Shown: positions 11,947 through 23,250, numbered from the stretch's first letter. The stretch is DNA of 64,000 nucleotides from Epiperipatus broadwayi (GCA_028023455.1 JAQFVV010000204.1:77501-141500), one strand, 5' to 3'. Numbers and translations: made by a program. Notes: generated by a model from the sequence alone, not told the origin.

Positions 11947-13669
11947 CGGGTCTACTTTGCATTTGCTGATGGGAATTATTCCCAGGCCTACCTATGTGTG
12001 GTTTACTGGGTTTTGTTGGAAAGTGTCTGCCTAGCTGATTGTTTCCAACTCTCACACTGGAGACTTTATAATTATAGTTCTCCTTCCTCCTAGGATAACC
12101 TTCGGCCATATTTTCTGTGGCTCCTAGGGCATCTAACATATCTGCCACTCTCTCTAGGGAGTATACATCAGCAGCTATTAGGGCCTGACTATGGAAGAAC
12201 TGAGTATAAGTTCCTTCTCTAGGGGTATATTTTTGCTGACTAATTTTGTACTTAAGACTATCCTGTTTCTCTTCGCTCCAGAATGTCTGAAGTAGCATAC
12301 TCTTAAAGTCCCCATATGTTTCGGGTCTATAAAAGAGTGCACGCCACCAACTTTTTGCTGAGGCATGAAGGTGGTTGCTCGCGACTGCTAATTTTTCTCG
12401 GTCATTTAGTCGACTCAAAGAAAACAGTTCATCGAGACCATTCAAATATTCTATGGGATTTTCTCCATATTCACCCCTAAAAACTTTCACTTGTATATAT
12501 TTAGCTATGTTGCTACTTCTTCCCTCATTTATTAAACTATCTTCCTCTTCCTCTGTCCTTCTGGGACCCTTTTCTATTATCTGCCCACTTTCTATTCCTA
12601 TAGGATTATTCTCGTATATCTCGGGCCCTAAACTTTGTGGTATTCTACATGACCCACTACTTGAGGTTGCCTTAACTTGCATTTCTTTTATTTCTGTGAG
12701 TTTGTCTTCCATCATTATCAATAATTGATGGTTTAGGTCTTTTTCCTGGCAACGCAGGTATTCTTTGACTTCCTCCACTACCATTCTCTGCTGATTTTCC
12801 AGCTTTTCATTAAAGTCAACTTGATCCTTATGGCTATTGACTTCTAATTCTATTACACTTTGTTTTAAACTTTCTATTTCTTCTCTTGTGGTCCCTGTCA
12901 TTTGCTCCCCTATACTCTGTACCTCTTTCTGTACTTTCTTTAGCTCATGATCTGATTTACCTTGCTTTTTTCCCAGATCTTTATATTCTACTTTTAACTG
13001 TTTCTGTACAGCAGCTACCTCTAATTTTAAAGTATTAATCTCACTGCTTACACTTTCTTTGAAATTATTCTGAGCTATTTTAAGGCTTTCATTTTTGTTG
13101 ATCATTTTCTGATATCCTTCTTGTACAGCTACCAACTCTTCCTTTACAACACTAAAACTTTTCTCCCAACTTTCTTGACTTGTTGTAAATTTATCGGCAA
13201 GTTCCTTATATCTTATGTCACATCTGTCATCAAACTCTTGCCATTTGTTTTTTAATTCTATTTCAATATTCTCAATTTTTTTAGATTGTTGACCTATATC
13301 TAGCTTCATTTCCTGAGCTTGTTGTTCTAGTTTATTATCTAGCCTTTGAGATTGTTCATCAAATTTCTGATTTATCTCTTGTTTTATTTCCTTCATCTCT
13401 TGTGATTGTTGATCTAGTTTAGTATCAAATCTTTGAGATTGTAGATCAAATTTCTGATTCATTTGGTTCATGCCCTCTTTCATTTCCTTCATCTCTTGTG
13501 ATTGTTGATCAAATTTATTATCAAATTTCTGATTTATTTCTTGTTTCATTTGGTTCATGCCCTCATTCATTTCCTTCAATTGTGCCATCATAATTTGCAA
13601 CCACTCTGGAGGGCCTTGCTTCTCTACTTCCATTCCCTCAATAGTTAATTCCTTTTCTTGCTCCATCAT
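11918..13669 (-). CDS. gag: Gag protein of the LTR element
   Basis: 583 residues, intact. After a short acidic leader, residues of about 25-330 form a long coiled coil; its first part is built from repeated units of the type QEMKE, MNQM, NQKFD and QQSQ. A retrotransposon gag domain (capsid-like) follows at about residues 393-515, with the features GEYGENPIEYL, HASAKSWWRAL and FKSMLLQTFW. The tail is basic and rich in Pro, Gly, Asn and Gln, with no CCHC zinc knuckle visible. The start was chosen as the first of two adjacent Met codons after AT-rich leader; nothing upstream extends the frame usefully. The last residues come from the deletion junction with pol. The related degenerate gag at 32835-34212 shares the domain. 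Expected role: assembly of virus-like particles in the cytoplasm, packaging the element RNA. Confidence 0.85.
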   Translation of the reverse strand: MMEQEKELTIEGMEVEKQGPPEWLQIMMAQLKEMNEGMNQMKQEINQKFDNKFDQQSQEMKEMKEGMNQMNQKFDLQSQRFDTKLDQQSQEMKEIKQEINQKFDEQSQRLDNKLEQQAQEMKLDIGQQSKKIENIEIELKNKWQEFDDRCDIRYKELADKFTTSQESWEKSFSVVKEELVAVQEGYQKMINKNESLKIAQNNFKESVSSEINTLKLEVAAVQKQLKVEYKDLGKKQGKSDHELKKVQKEVQSIGEQMTGTTREEIESLKQSVIELEVNSHKDQVDFNEKLENQQRMVVEEVKEYLRCQEKDLNHQLLIMMEDKLTEIKEMQVKATSSSGSCRIPQSLGPEIYENNPIGIESGQIIEKGPRRTEEEEDSLINEGRSSNIAKYIQVKVFRGEYGENPIEYLNGLDELFSLSRLNDREKLAVASNHLHASAKSWWRALFYRPETYGDFKSMLLQTFWSEEKQDSLKYKISQQKYTPREGTYTQFFHSQALIAADVYSLERVADMLDALGATENMAEGYPRRKENYNYKVSSVRVGNNQLGRHFPTKPSKPHIGRPGNNSHQQMQSRPAEAYIQKVL

Positions 13670-15147
13670 AAATTTATAAAATATTTATATTACTTATTTC
13701 TGTTTGATTTAGTATATTCTGATTTATTCTGTTCTGATTTATTGTTCTGCTCCCTGATTTCCTATACATCCAGAGTCAAACACCTTTATCTATCCTCATA
13801 TACCTTAAAATTTTCAACCACTCTTTCTCAGCCATAATTCTCCCCATCAATCTATCTATATCTTTAGTGCCTTTAATTAACTTAACCTCCATCATCACTC
13901 TTTTTCCTTTACCTATATATGATTGATAAAGTATGAGGTCATAGTACTATTTAAAACATTTATTTAAGAAAAAGCTATCTCTGTATTAGTGTGTCCTTTT
14001 TATGCCATCATTTATCTAGTTTTTCATGCTTTTATAAAACTTAACTCTCTCTATGCCCTTTTTAATACACTAAGCAAAAAAGAAAAATTACTTATATAAC
14101 ATATGTGCTAGATTTATAACAGAGTTCATGTCTCAAGTCATTTATATACTCATCTATCCTTCTAGAGATCTGACAGATATTGACAGCCAAAAGAATGATT
14201 AGCAATTCACAATCATGAGATAGACAAAAGAATTCAATCACTGCACTTAAAGCACACAATGCTCCATGAACACTCAGATGATCACCCCAATTCAATCACT
14301 CTAAGCTACTACAACCCATAATAGTTTATTGCAAACATTGTTGCATTGCCCTGCTTACTTCCAAGTCTTAGGGGCTTTAATTCGTCAAATACTGCCTTGC
14401 TTATTTTTAAAGTCTTAGAGGCAACAATTATATATCAGTAAAACAAAATACTGCCTTGCTCTCTCTGGAGTCTTAGAGGCGAAATATTATGTATCAGAAA
14501 AATTATGCCTTGCTCTCTCTGGAGTCTTAGAGGCGAAATCATGGCAGGCCTACTGTTAACTGCTTCATGATAAAACAACTGATATTATAATCTGGGTTGG
14601 AGCAGTGAATGAGATAAATCAATCACCAGTGGCATGAATACATCACATTCTCAAGGCAATGACAAAAATTCTCCATCCATCATCACAACCGTAACACAAC
14701 CAACCAAACTCCAACAATCAAATATCCAATCCAACCTCCAAAATCATAAATTTTCTATAACACAAACTTTTCAAATATGAACAAAATTATTATTCCACAC
14801 TTCAAGGCTATTAATATTTCTATGCTTATTTAATTGATAAGCAAAATATATAAAAAAAAACAGTGTTATTAACTTTAACACATTATAAGTTGTGATATCA
14901 TTATATTTTAAAAATTGAAACTAAGCTCTATAATGACTGTATTCATTTATCATCATCAAAAATGCAATAACAGTAATCATCATCATCTAAACATCAGGCC
15001 AAAATATTTGTATACACTAATAATAAAAAAAATTGCACAGAAAAAAAAAATATTCTTTTTTTTTTTTTTTAAACTATACATCTGTCATCATTATATACTA
15101 CCCATCTCTCATGTATGTGGGGTATTTCAAGCCATTATTTGGCTTAT
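13670..15147 (-). other. Long leader between primer site and gag
   Basis: About 1.5 kb of untranslated leader on the element strand. It holds a short tandem repeat (14341-14545). Possible open frames on either strand (for example 14092-14295 and 14915-15199) are low-complexity and unsupported. The length leaves room for a packaging signal, but I see no specific one. Confidence 0.5.
14341..14545. repeat. Four-copy tandem repeat in the leader
   Basis: Four successive units of about 50-60 bp begin near 14341, 14392, 14452 and 14506. Each carries a TGCCTTGCT block and an AGTCTTAGAGGC block (the first copy reads GGGGC). The last two units are nearly identical, the first two more diverged. Confidence 0.75.
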
Positions 15148-15170
15148 TTCGAGCCCTAGTTGGTGCGCCA
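15148..15170 (-). other. tRNA primer-binding site, lysine-like
   Basis: Two bases inside the 5' LTR the plus strand reads TTCGAGCCCTAG then TTGGTGCGCCA, which looks like the 3' end of a tRNA (T-loop, acceptor strand, discriminator G, CCA). The minus strand therefore begins TGGCGCACCAAC, a primer site. It resembles the tRNA-Lys site found in many Ty3/gypsy elements (TGGCGCCCAACGTGGGGC) but has an extra A after TGGCGC and a small gap further in. The tRNA assignment is an inference. Confidence 0.7.
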
Positions 15171-15172
15171 TT

Positions 15173-18100
15173 TGTAACAATATTTATAAATTAATATAAT
15201 ATGTATTTGTAATTATTAAATTAATATAAAAGATATGTATTTGTAACTATAATTTGTAACTATTTTAATATGTCACATTTGTAACCATAATAAATATTTA
15301 GATAGGGGAAATTATTAATTATTAGATATATGCCTATCCAATCTGTACCATTTGTAACTATATTAATTCATCATAGCATAGATAAAGAAATTATAGAATC
15401 ACTGTGCCACTTGAAAATATCAGCATTAAAGATTCTTGGTATTTATTTATATATTGGGGCAGTCATTTGAACAATAAAACATACTGGCCATTGTCATCTA
15501 ATAAAAATAATATTAAATATAGCAACTGAATAAAAGTACCCACTGTGAGATTCCTGGAGTGCCTTATGCTTATCTCCAATACTAGGTTCTTCTAACAAAG
15601 AATCCTTCCTATTCTTCTTTCCAAATATATAAGACCATTCATGGTCATATGCACACACGGGTGCTATTCATGACAACTTATAAAAAAATATATTTTATAA
15701 AACTAATATTATGAAGTTGGAAAGGGATGATATCACTCTTTATTCAGTTTAGCTAAGTACATGTGTTTTCCCATGAGCGCCACTAGATTGTTTTCAATCT
15801 AGATAAGTATCTATTTATAGTGTACTTGAGTTCAAACTCATTCAGTACATATTTATTACACATGACTTGGATGACTATTGAACAAAAATGACATTCTTAC
15901 ATTTTATCTATATTGATAAAATTACAAGATCCCAATATTACCAAAGTTTATACTATAGATCAAAGATTCTTATAGACATTGCTAGCTCATTAGCGTATAT
16001 TGATGAACAGACATGTATAATCCTATTAATGGCTTCCAAACAAGCATGTGAAGACCATTATTGATATTGATGGCCATTTAACTAGATTATTTATCACAAT
16101 AAAGGTAATAATGATGATGATGATAATAATATCATAATAATGATAATAATAGTGATATCATAATAATGATTATAATAGTGATGATGATACCAGCCATGGC
16201 TTATCAATAAACTCACAACAATAAATTCATCTTTATAAACTTATAGGCATCTATTAAAATTATCCTATTTCATACTGGGATTTAATAATACTAATGGTGA
16301 TGATTGATCATCATGAATCTCTTTGCATAATATTCAATTTTCTATAAACCCCTATTTACTAAAATATATTCATTACGCTAAACATTAAATTTAATGATTA
16401 TAATTTATTAATGATGATTGATGGCGATCATAACTTTTATATAGTATTATTTGAAACATTTTTAACTAATAACATGATATCCATCTTTGATGAGGATGAT
16501 CTAAATTCATGGACACAACACAATTTTAGCTTTCTATGTTGAACTATAATTATCAAAATTTGGTTATTCTCAAGCATAATCCTTAAATACTTAAATATCA
16601 ACATTCTAGTTTACCTATTATTTTGTGGACGCTTAATATTTGCAAGTGATTGCTCAATATATACGAATGGTAATACTTAATAACTGCGAGCAATGATGAT
16701 GAATTAAAATGATAGAATTAAGACAAAAAAAAAAACACAATATTCTTAATAATAACTCGGAAACCAATTAAGATATATAATTATATTTTATTAACACTAC
16801 TACTCTTTCTTTCCTTCTTTAAAGTCAAATCGACAATTAAATAAATGGCTTATTAATATAAAAATTTATATAAGTATAAGCAAATAAACTTAATATATAG
16901 GTTTGTCATTTTTCTTGATATCTCAAAATAAGCTGACTTAAATCAATATTAGAAAAAAAAATACATATTCTATAAATGCTTATTTAAGACTTTTCTTACT
17001 CATCATATCATAAAATAAATTTCAGGTGAAACTTGTATATGTTATTTCATTTCCATTCAAATGTAATGCCCTACTTTTCAATTTACCATTTTAAACTAAT
17101 CATATATAACCTATTCTTTGATGTGTTTGGATAAGCAGTTACACATTCACGCATTCGGTAATGTTAACATATATGTTTAAAATGTATACCCATAAATTAC
17201 ATATATAAAAATATCTTTTTCTTTTGCAACCTTATAGCGAAAGAAAATAAAATACATATATTAATTTTTAATATGCAACAAGATAAAATAAAAATAAAAA
17301 ACATTATAAATGCATATATCTATAGGTTGCTCATTATCATTAACAACTGAAGAACAATTAAAAAAAAAACATTTCAACATTACAATATATAATAAAAAAA
17401 AACAAAAAAAAAATAATGAAAAATTTAAGTTTAAAGATTTAAACTATGTTTGTGCTATGTTGTGAGATATTGCAAATAACTATAGATAAACAAGTCTTTA
17501 ATGTTTCTGTATCAAAAAAGAAAATTGCTTTGACCAGTAAATTAAGGTTTACTTTTAATAAGTAAAAGAATAAAATCGGTTAAAGAAAGTTCATATTTAC
17601 CCGTCTACTTTTTACTTCTTATTAATGTCCTGAGTTTGAATTTTCAGACTGCTTTTCTTTGCTCACCAACAACAACAACAACAAAAAAAGAAAGTTATTG
17701 CAGATACTTTTAAGATAATGCTGAATCAATTGACTTGCTTGTTTCTTCAATTCCATTATTATTCACTGTTGATTGGCTTCCTTCTACCATTTAAAAAAAA
17801 GTTATTATAAGTACTTTGAATAAGTAGGTACCGGTGGATTTGCTTGTCTCTCTCCTTTAAAAAAAATAATTGCTGTTGACACTTTAGATGATTGAGGTAA
17901 ATCAACAAAAATTTGATTTATGGCTTCAAACTTGGTTCTACATGGCTGTTATAAATTTTCTTTTCCTCCTATTTCCTCTTCTCCATTCATTCGAAGGTAA
18001 TGAGCTTTTAATAAGCCAGGAACTAGAAACAAAGCATTCCATATAGCTTGTGTGGTTGGCTTCAAAATCTATCATTTTGTTGGTTATTACTGGATACATG

Positions 18101-19070
18101 ACTTCATAGACAGATCAGCGATTTTGACTCATTCTGTATTAACCAGGAAGCAGAAAAAAATGGTTTAGCAATGCAGAGGCATAGTATTATGCATAACCAA
18201 ATATGTTAATATCATTTTTATATAATTATTACTAACTTCTAATAAATTCAATCTTGTTCCATTTCTCTCCTCTTCTTTAATATTGCTGGAAATTGCTTTA
18301 TATAAACGCACATTTCATTTGCTCTTTTTTTTTCAACTTTCAAAGAGTGAGAAAAAAAAAATTAAAGCGTTCACTCTCTTTTAAAAAAAAAAATCAGAGC
18401 TTACATTTCTGCTTAAGAATAATAACAAGGAAGGACCGACTGAGTTGAGTCTCAAAATAATAATAATAATCTGAGTGACTCTCTCTCTAAAAAAATTAAT
18501 GACTAACTCATCATCTCTCTAAAGAAATTTAAGACTAACTGATTAAAAAAATTGTTTCAATCATTTATATCGCGAATTTCAACCAAAGAAAAAAAAACAT
18601 CTGGAAATCTTTATCTTAAAAAAAAAAATCAAAGCTTCACAAGTTTGACGTCGGTCACAATCAATAAAGACTTAAAATTGATCGCTATCGTTATCTACAT
18701 CAAAGCACCTCTTTTGTAAAAATAATCTTAAGACACAGATAACAACAAACCTGGAATCTATAGCCATCAGGAATACGTGTAAAAGCATCTTTGTGTTTGT
18801 ACAGATGTATTCATTCTTTCACACGTGTACATTTTTTATCTCCTAATCTAACAATCTTAATTGCCTTATTTTACACTTTTCTGATTTACTCTATTTTAAC
18901 AAAATGAAAGTTAAATAAATTTAACACATATTATTTAATAAAAAAAAATTATATAATAAATCACAAAACTGCTTATTCATAATAATAAATCTATACATAT
19001 AAATCTCTGTATGTATAAAAGAAAAAAATTTTTTTTTTAAATAATTGAATACTATATATATATATCTACA
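15173..19070 (-). repeat. 5' LTR of the gag-only element
   Basis: 3898 bp, the partner of 7841-11741, offset by 7332 bp at one end and 7329 at the other (net 3 bp of indels). It starts TGTAAC and ends CTACA on the plus strand. The promoter of the element should lie within it on the minus strand. Confidence 0.9.
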
Positions 19071-19224
19071 ATACATATTTTTTAAAAAAAAATTTTTTAA
19101 CGTTTTGCATCTGTGCAAATATATATACGTATACATGTTTAACAACTTTAATTTTTTTTTAGCTTTTATTTACGAACTTAAGAAAAATTTTATTTAAATT
19201 TTAAATTAATGTAACGGCATATAC

Positions 19225-19370
19225 CATTACAATGTATATATATATATAAATGTAAAATACAATACCCATTATAAAAAATATTATATATATATATATAAAT
19301 ATATATATAAATGTAAAATACAATACCCATTATAAAAAATATTATATATATATATATAAATTCAATGGTA
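19225..19370. repeat. Two-copy tandem repeat with (TA)n
   Basis: A unit of about 68 bp, AAATGTAAAATACAATACCC followed by ATTATAAAAAATATT and a (TA)n run, is present twice in tandem, almost unchanged. It lies just outside the LTR element. Confidence 0.75.
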
Positions 19371-19398
19371 AATACAATATTATAGTTTAAATTCTTTT

Positions 19399-19436
19399 GT
19401 AGTGCTTTCGATTAAGTGGTAATCCTCATCAGATTT
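19399..19436 (-). ncRNA. Hammerhead-ribozyme-like motif at Penelope-like end
   Basis: On the minus strand: CTGATGA, then G, GATTA, loop CCACT, TAATC, then GAAA, then GCACTA. GATTA/TAATC is a perfect 5-bp helix II after one extra G. In helix III, A15.1 pairs with U and G with C around a two-base loop CA, leaving A at the cleavage position. Immediate helix I pairing is poor in this copy. The sister remnant (44915-44955, minus) keeps the same layout with GAAAG-TA-CTT but a decayed first core (TTAATGA). Penelope-like elements are known to carry minimal hammerheads in their terminal repeats. Activity is not shown by sequence alone. Confidence 0.45.
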
Positions 19437-19690
19437 TAACTGAATTTCAAATTGTTTAAACTTAATATTACATATATTTCCATAAGCTGTGTATGACCAT
19501 ATTTGCAACTTGTCTATTAATAACATCATCATTATATTTATCAATCAAAATTGCCTCTTTAATTTTTCTCTTTTTATGATTTCTTTCTTCCATTAATAGG
19601 TTTATTTCATTACTATTAAATGTAAACCTATAATTACAAGTTTTTTCATGGTCAAAGAATAATGTAAATAGTCAATTTAATACAGCTTCA

Positions 19691-19885
19691 GTATTCTTTG
19701 ACTATGAAAAAACTTGTAATTATAGGTTTACATTTAATAGTAATGAAATAAAAATATTAATGGAAGAAAGAAATCATAAAAAGATGAAAATTAAAGAGGC
19801 AATTTTGATTGATAAATATAAGGATGATGTTATTAATAGGCAAATTTCAAATATGGCCATACACAGCTTATGGAAATATACATAA
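19691..19885 (+). pseudogene. GIY-YIG endonuclease C-terminal fragment (Penelope-like)
   Basis: A 64-codon open fragment ending in TAA. It contains a RFTFNSNEIKIL stretch, then EERNHKKMKIKEAILID and VINRQ..., ending HSLWKY. The order (KIL, charged helix with H-K/R, then K/R-x-K-E-A-x-x-I, then N-R) resembles the C-terminal part of the GIY-YIG endonuclease fused to Penelope-like reverse transcriptases, with the E of KEA at the expected catalytic position. The GIY and YIG strands and all of the reverse transcriptase are missing. The left arm holds the inverted counterpart. Family assignment is by motif recall only. Confidence 0.45.
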
Positions 19886-19944
19886 CATTAAGTTTAAAAA
19901 ATTTGAAATTCAGTTGATTTTTAAATCACAATAATCAGGAGTGA

Positions 19945-20766
19945 TGTTTCGAATGCAGGAAGACGGGACACCTGCTGCGCAACTGCCCTTCCAGACACTG
20001 CACCTCTTGTGGTACCTTTGTGGGTCGGTCACATCAGTGTGTTTCAAAAGAAGAGCATATACAAAAACAGCAAAACATGCAACAATCAAAACCCGAAATA
20101 GAACATAATCAAGATATAAATTTAGATCATGAGAATTCTATCAAGCTTAAAACATATAATCATTCAACAAATTCTCATCAAAACAACATAAAAGATCAAA
20201 ACCAATGCCAAAAAACCAACCCACTGGGATGCCACCAAACATGTCAAAACAGGACAAGCAAAACTTACTTCTCTTCAACAGACACTTGTTCTGACTTTGA
20301 GCAAGAAGAAATGGATGCTGAAACTAGGCAAGAAGAAACTGCAAGCCTCACAGAGTCTGGGCCTGACCATGTCCCTAAACCCTTCACCACTCCATGCAAA
20401 AGGAAAAAGCACCAGAACAGAAACACACTATCCACCATCTTTGTTCACAACAATAACAATAGTGGAAATATTGATTCAAATGAGACCATATCAACCTCTG
20501 ATGACATACAGTGCAATGCCAGTCCCAACCATAAAAAATGGAAAGATGAATCCCTAAAATCAGATAATGACAATACATCAAACTCATATCATACCCAAAC
20601 TGAAGCTAATACCTCTGGGAAAATAGCCCCCCAAGATTTAACATTATGGATCCTATCAACTGATCCTGAAGTCTGCCTAACACAAAAAGACAACCATCTC
20701 ACTGCAAGTCTTCTAGCTAATGAACAAGAAACCAAGCAACCTAATTCAAAATGTCATTCACAATAA
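19945..20766 (+). pseudogene. LINE ORF1 protein, C-terminal part
   Basis: The frame opens right after a TGA at 19942. It begins with a CCHC zinc knuckle, CFECRKTGHLLRNC (C-x2-C-x4-H-x4-C), then a second Cys/His cluster (CTSCGTFVGRSHQC). The remaining ~245 residues are polar and low-complexity (Asn, Gln, Ser, Thr, Lys), typical of the C-terminus of an ORF1 nucleic-acid-binding protein. The N-terminus is missing: the foldback Penelope-like remnant meets the frame just upstream. The stop at 20764-20766 overlaps the next frame by 16 nt, a usual LINE ORF1/ORF2 arrangement. GC is higher than the surroundings. Confidence 0.65.
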
Positions 20767-21062
20767 TGTCACTCAACATCAGAGGGCTTAACTCCAAAGA
20801 CAGGGCATTTGCTATCTCACATTGGTTCAAACTCCAAAAACCAGATATACTTTGCCTATCAGAAACCAAGCTCCACCTTCACACAGACACCACAATAATA
20901 AAAACAATTGAAAGCTTTGGTTACTTTATATACTCTTTCTCCATCTCTGCTACTGCTGGGGTTGCTCTTGTCATCAATAGAAATTCAATTATTGACTTCT
21001 TCAAAATCCTGCACATAGATACCAATTGCATTATTGCTACTAACAAAGGTACTTCATTATAG
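20751..21062 (+). pseudogene. LINE ORF2, N-terminus of APE-type endonuclease
   Basis: 103 residues beginning MSFTIMSLNIRGLNSKDRA, followed by KLQKPDILCLSETKL. This is the first strand and the catalytic N...E region of AP-endonuclease-like LINE nucleases (N of LNIRGLN, E of SETKL). The frame stops after about 100 residues and no further endonuclease or reverse transcriptase motif follows in any frame, so the copy is broken. An L1/Tx1-, I- or Jockey-like clade would fit an ORF1 with zinc knuckles. I cannot choose among them. Confidence 0.65.
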
Positions 21063-21657
21063 ACTATACAAATAATATTCACCTTGCATCCACAGACTAA
21101 GTTCTTCACTAACATTCATTTTGTATTCTACTGACTTTTGGATCATTTCTTCTTTGTATATATCACCCTGTAACCTCGTCTAGTTAATTCTTGTTATTTT
21201 TTTATTTATTTATTTTTTTTTAATAACAGGAATAACTGAATGAAATTACAACATTTTAAAAATGAATTCGTAATCCTGAAAATGAATTAATCCAAAGTTT
21301 GATAAAGCTTTTACATAGACTTTCTAGAAAATAAATATTTCATGTTTTGTAGATTTAAAAAGTAGTGTATATAAATAATAAAATTGTATATCTTTTATGT
21401 ATTGTAATATATAATATTTATTGTCACATATTTTTAAGTTGTTAAAAATACACTAATTATTTCATTTAATTTAATACTTATTTTATTTAAATATAAAAAT
21501 GAAATTAAAATTAATATTGACAAATCTTAATAATCAAATTTTTTATAATTTTCTTTTTTTTTCTTTCAAAGACACTTTTAAGAATGTTGTAAAGGCAATT
21601 AGTTTTTATACTAGTGCATTTTTCAATAGTGTTTTTCTTTCAAATATATATATATAT
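21063..21657. other. Intergenic, nothing recognised
   Basis: AT-rich sequence after the broken LINE, with a T-rich patch near 21195-21225 and a (TA)n tract at 21645-21657 that meets the next repeat. Confidence 0.5.
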
Positions 21658-23250
21658 ATTGTAATGGGAGAAAGATCTTTGAGATTCACATATACTGACC
21701 CCAGGGGCGCCACTAGAATGAAAAAAGGAACTAGACATTTATTTTAGGGTGGACAGGATGTGTGAATCAAGAGGGCACCGAACTACACTCAGGGAGGAAC
21801 AAGATATCTTAAATATTATTTAGACAGTTGAGAAATCAAAGCACAAAGACAAACATCAGCCAAATAAATTTAAACAATTTATTAATTTTATAAGTTAAAC
21901 AACATAGTAAAGACATCTAGCCACGAATATAAAAGTGACTTATGTTAACATATGTATATTTACCAGAGAGTGCACAAGAGTACAACAAACATGAAGGCAT
22001 TAAACATGTTGGCAATAAAATTCTCTCACTTAAAATATAAGAAATGGTTAGGATAATATCTTCCTGCTAGCCAGTTGTAAAATCACCAAAAACAAACAAC
22101 AACCGTAGCTTCCTGAATCAGGGATAATCTATCAGTTATTGTCCTGCCGGAAATTGACGTAACCAGCACGAACATCTAGTAATATTCTAATTACTGTCAT
22201 TAAAACGCCACAGGACTGCTGTGCATAATACTACATTCAAAGTAAATGTGGTTGATCTCACTTACAAGACAGCAAAAGATATTTGATTATGATCTTACGT
22301 AATCCAGAAAGAAATGACTACTTTCAGACAACCCAAAGAAATAACTTAACAAATAGCCAGCAAAAAGATTTTGTTGTTTGCACAAAAAGCACAAACGAAA
22401 CATGCTTAAAGATTCCTTATTTTACAACTAAGGGCAGGTGAATAAATAAAGACTACAAAAACTGCCAATGCGTTTTGTAATAGTTAATGAAATAATCAGG
22501 TATATATTAAACATATAAAATACAATCACCTTATGCACCCCCTGATAAACAAAAATTGCAAACAAACTTGGAATCCTAAAACTAAGATTCCAAGACACAC
22601 TTTAAATACTAGAAAAGAGTACATATAGATAATAAATAATTAAAAAAAAATACCATTTTAAAACATATTTATCATTAGATTGAGCGGAGATTTAATTAAA
22701 CGCAATTTATTTACCCTGGCTAGAATAGGAAAAAGTTTAGCTTACGGTAAGGCAGAGTTCTAGTGATTTAGTGACAAGTGCACACTTTTGATAATAGTTC
22801 ATCTTTCAGATCCTTTGACAGTGGCAAAGTAGAGGCAGTGTTTATTTTAGAGGTTCATGGTATGACTGAAGAAGAGCTGGTAGGTGTGGGTCCGTCTTTT
22901 GTTTAAATTAGCAAGACATTCTAATGATGGCAAAACTCACAGCGATCGATTTTGACATCTTGCACACCAATGAAGTTTGTCAATAATTATTTAAGTTTTT
23001 AGTAGGAATTAAACATTCCAACAGCTACTCACAATGGTATCTCTTTGCAGGCTATAATCCAAGTGTGTCTAATAATCTCTCTCTCTCTCTAAAAATCGGT
23101 GGGCTATACTTGCCTTGCTACATTTCCTGCAAAAAACTTTCATTAGTCTCTAATTCTATATCTCCTGCAGGGCAAATATTAATTTCCCGCTCAATCTAAT
23201 TTAAGAATTCCAACCAGGGATTATTGTATCCAAAATAACAAATACAAAAC
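21658..23250 (+). repeat. Unclassified LTR-like repeat; right end uncertain
   Basis: Starts TGTAATGGGAGAAAG directly after (TA)n, as other LTRs in this window start TGTAAC or TGTAATGG. About 50 bp in, it has GGGGCGCCACTAG, a motif also present about 50 bp inside the 5893 end of the A-family LTR. The block is visibly richer in G+C than its surroundings up to about 23250, with no frame that encodes a recognisable protein. I found no second copy, so its extent is a guess. Confidence 0.35.

Larger units (their letters stand above)
7841..19070 (-). mobile_element. Complete non-autonomous gag-only LTR retrotransposon with 3.9-kb LTRs
   Basis: Two near-identical direct repeats of about 3.9 kb flank a 3.4-kb internal region. 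On the plus strand each repeat starts TGTAACAATA and ends ATCTACA. The 4 bp before the element (7837-7840) and after it (19071-19074) are both ATAC, a target-site duplication. On the minus strand the order is 5' LTR, primer-binding site, leader, gag, a short pol tail, polypurine tract, 3' LTR. Only a few substitutions separate the LTRs (for example at about 8000 and 9294) plus homopolymer length changes, so insertion is recent. The size, long LTRs and single gag gene fit the LARD / TR-GAG type of non-autonomous Ty3/gypsy element described in plants. Protease, reverse transcriptase and most of integrase are absent, so movement must depend on a related full-length element. Confidence 0.9.
19399..19940. 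mobile_element. Foldback Penelope-like element remnant
   Basis: Two arms of about 250 bp (about 19425-19668 and 19690-19935) are imperfect inverted copies around a ~20-bp centre. Matching pieces include CTATTAAATGTAAACCTATA on the left and its complement on the right, then AAAGAGGCAATTTTGAT, and CATAAGCTGTGTATGACCAT against ATGGCCATACACAGCTTATG. The right arm reads as a GIY-YIG-like C-terminus; both outer ends carry the hammerhead-like motif, intact on the left and decayed on the right. The same architecture recurs at 44915-45665. Head-to-head partial copies are known for Penelope-like elements. Confidence 0.55.

Noticed and set aside
12375-12728. 117-codon plus-strand frame opposite gag
   Set aside because: Shadow of the intact gag gene on the minus strand.
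14915-15199. 94-codon plus-strand frame across the primer site
   Set aside because: Runs through poly-A/T and the primer site of the minus-strand element; no coding signal.
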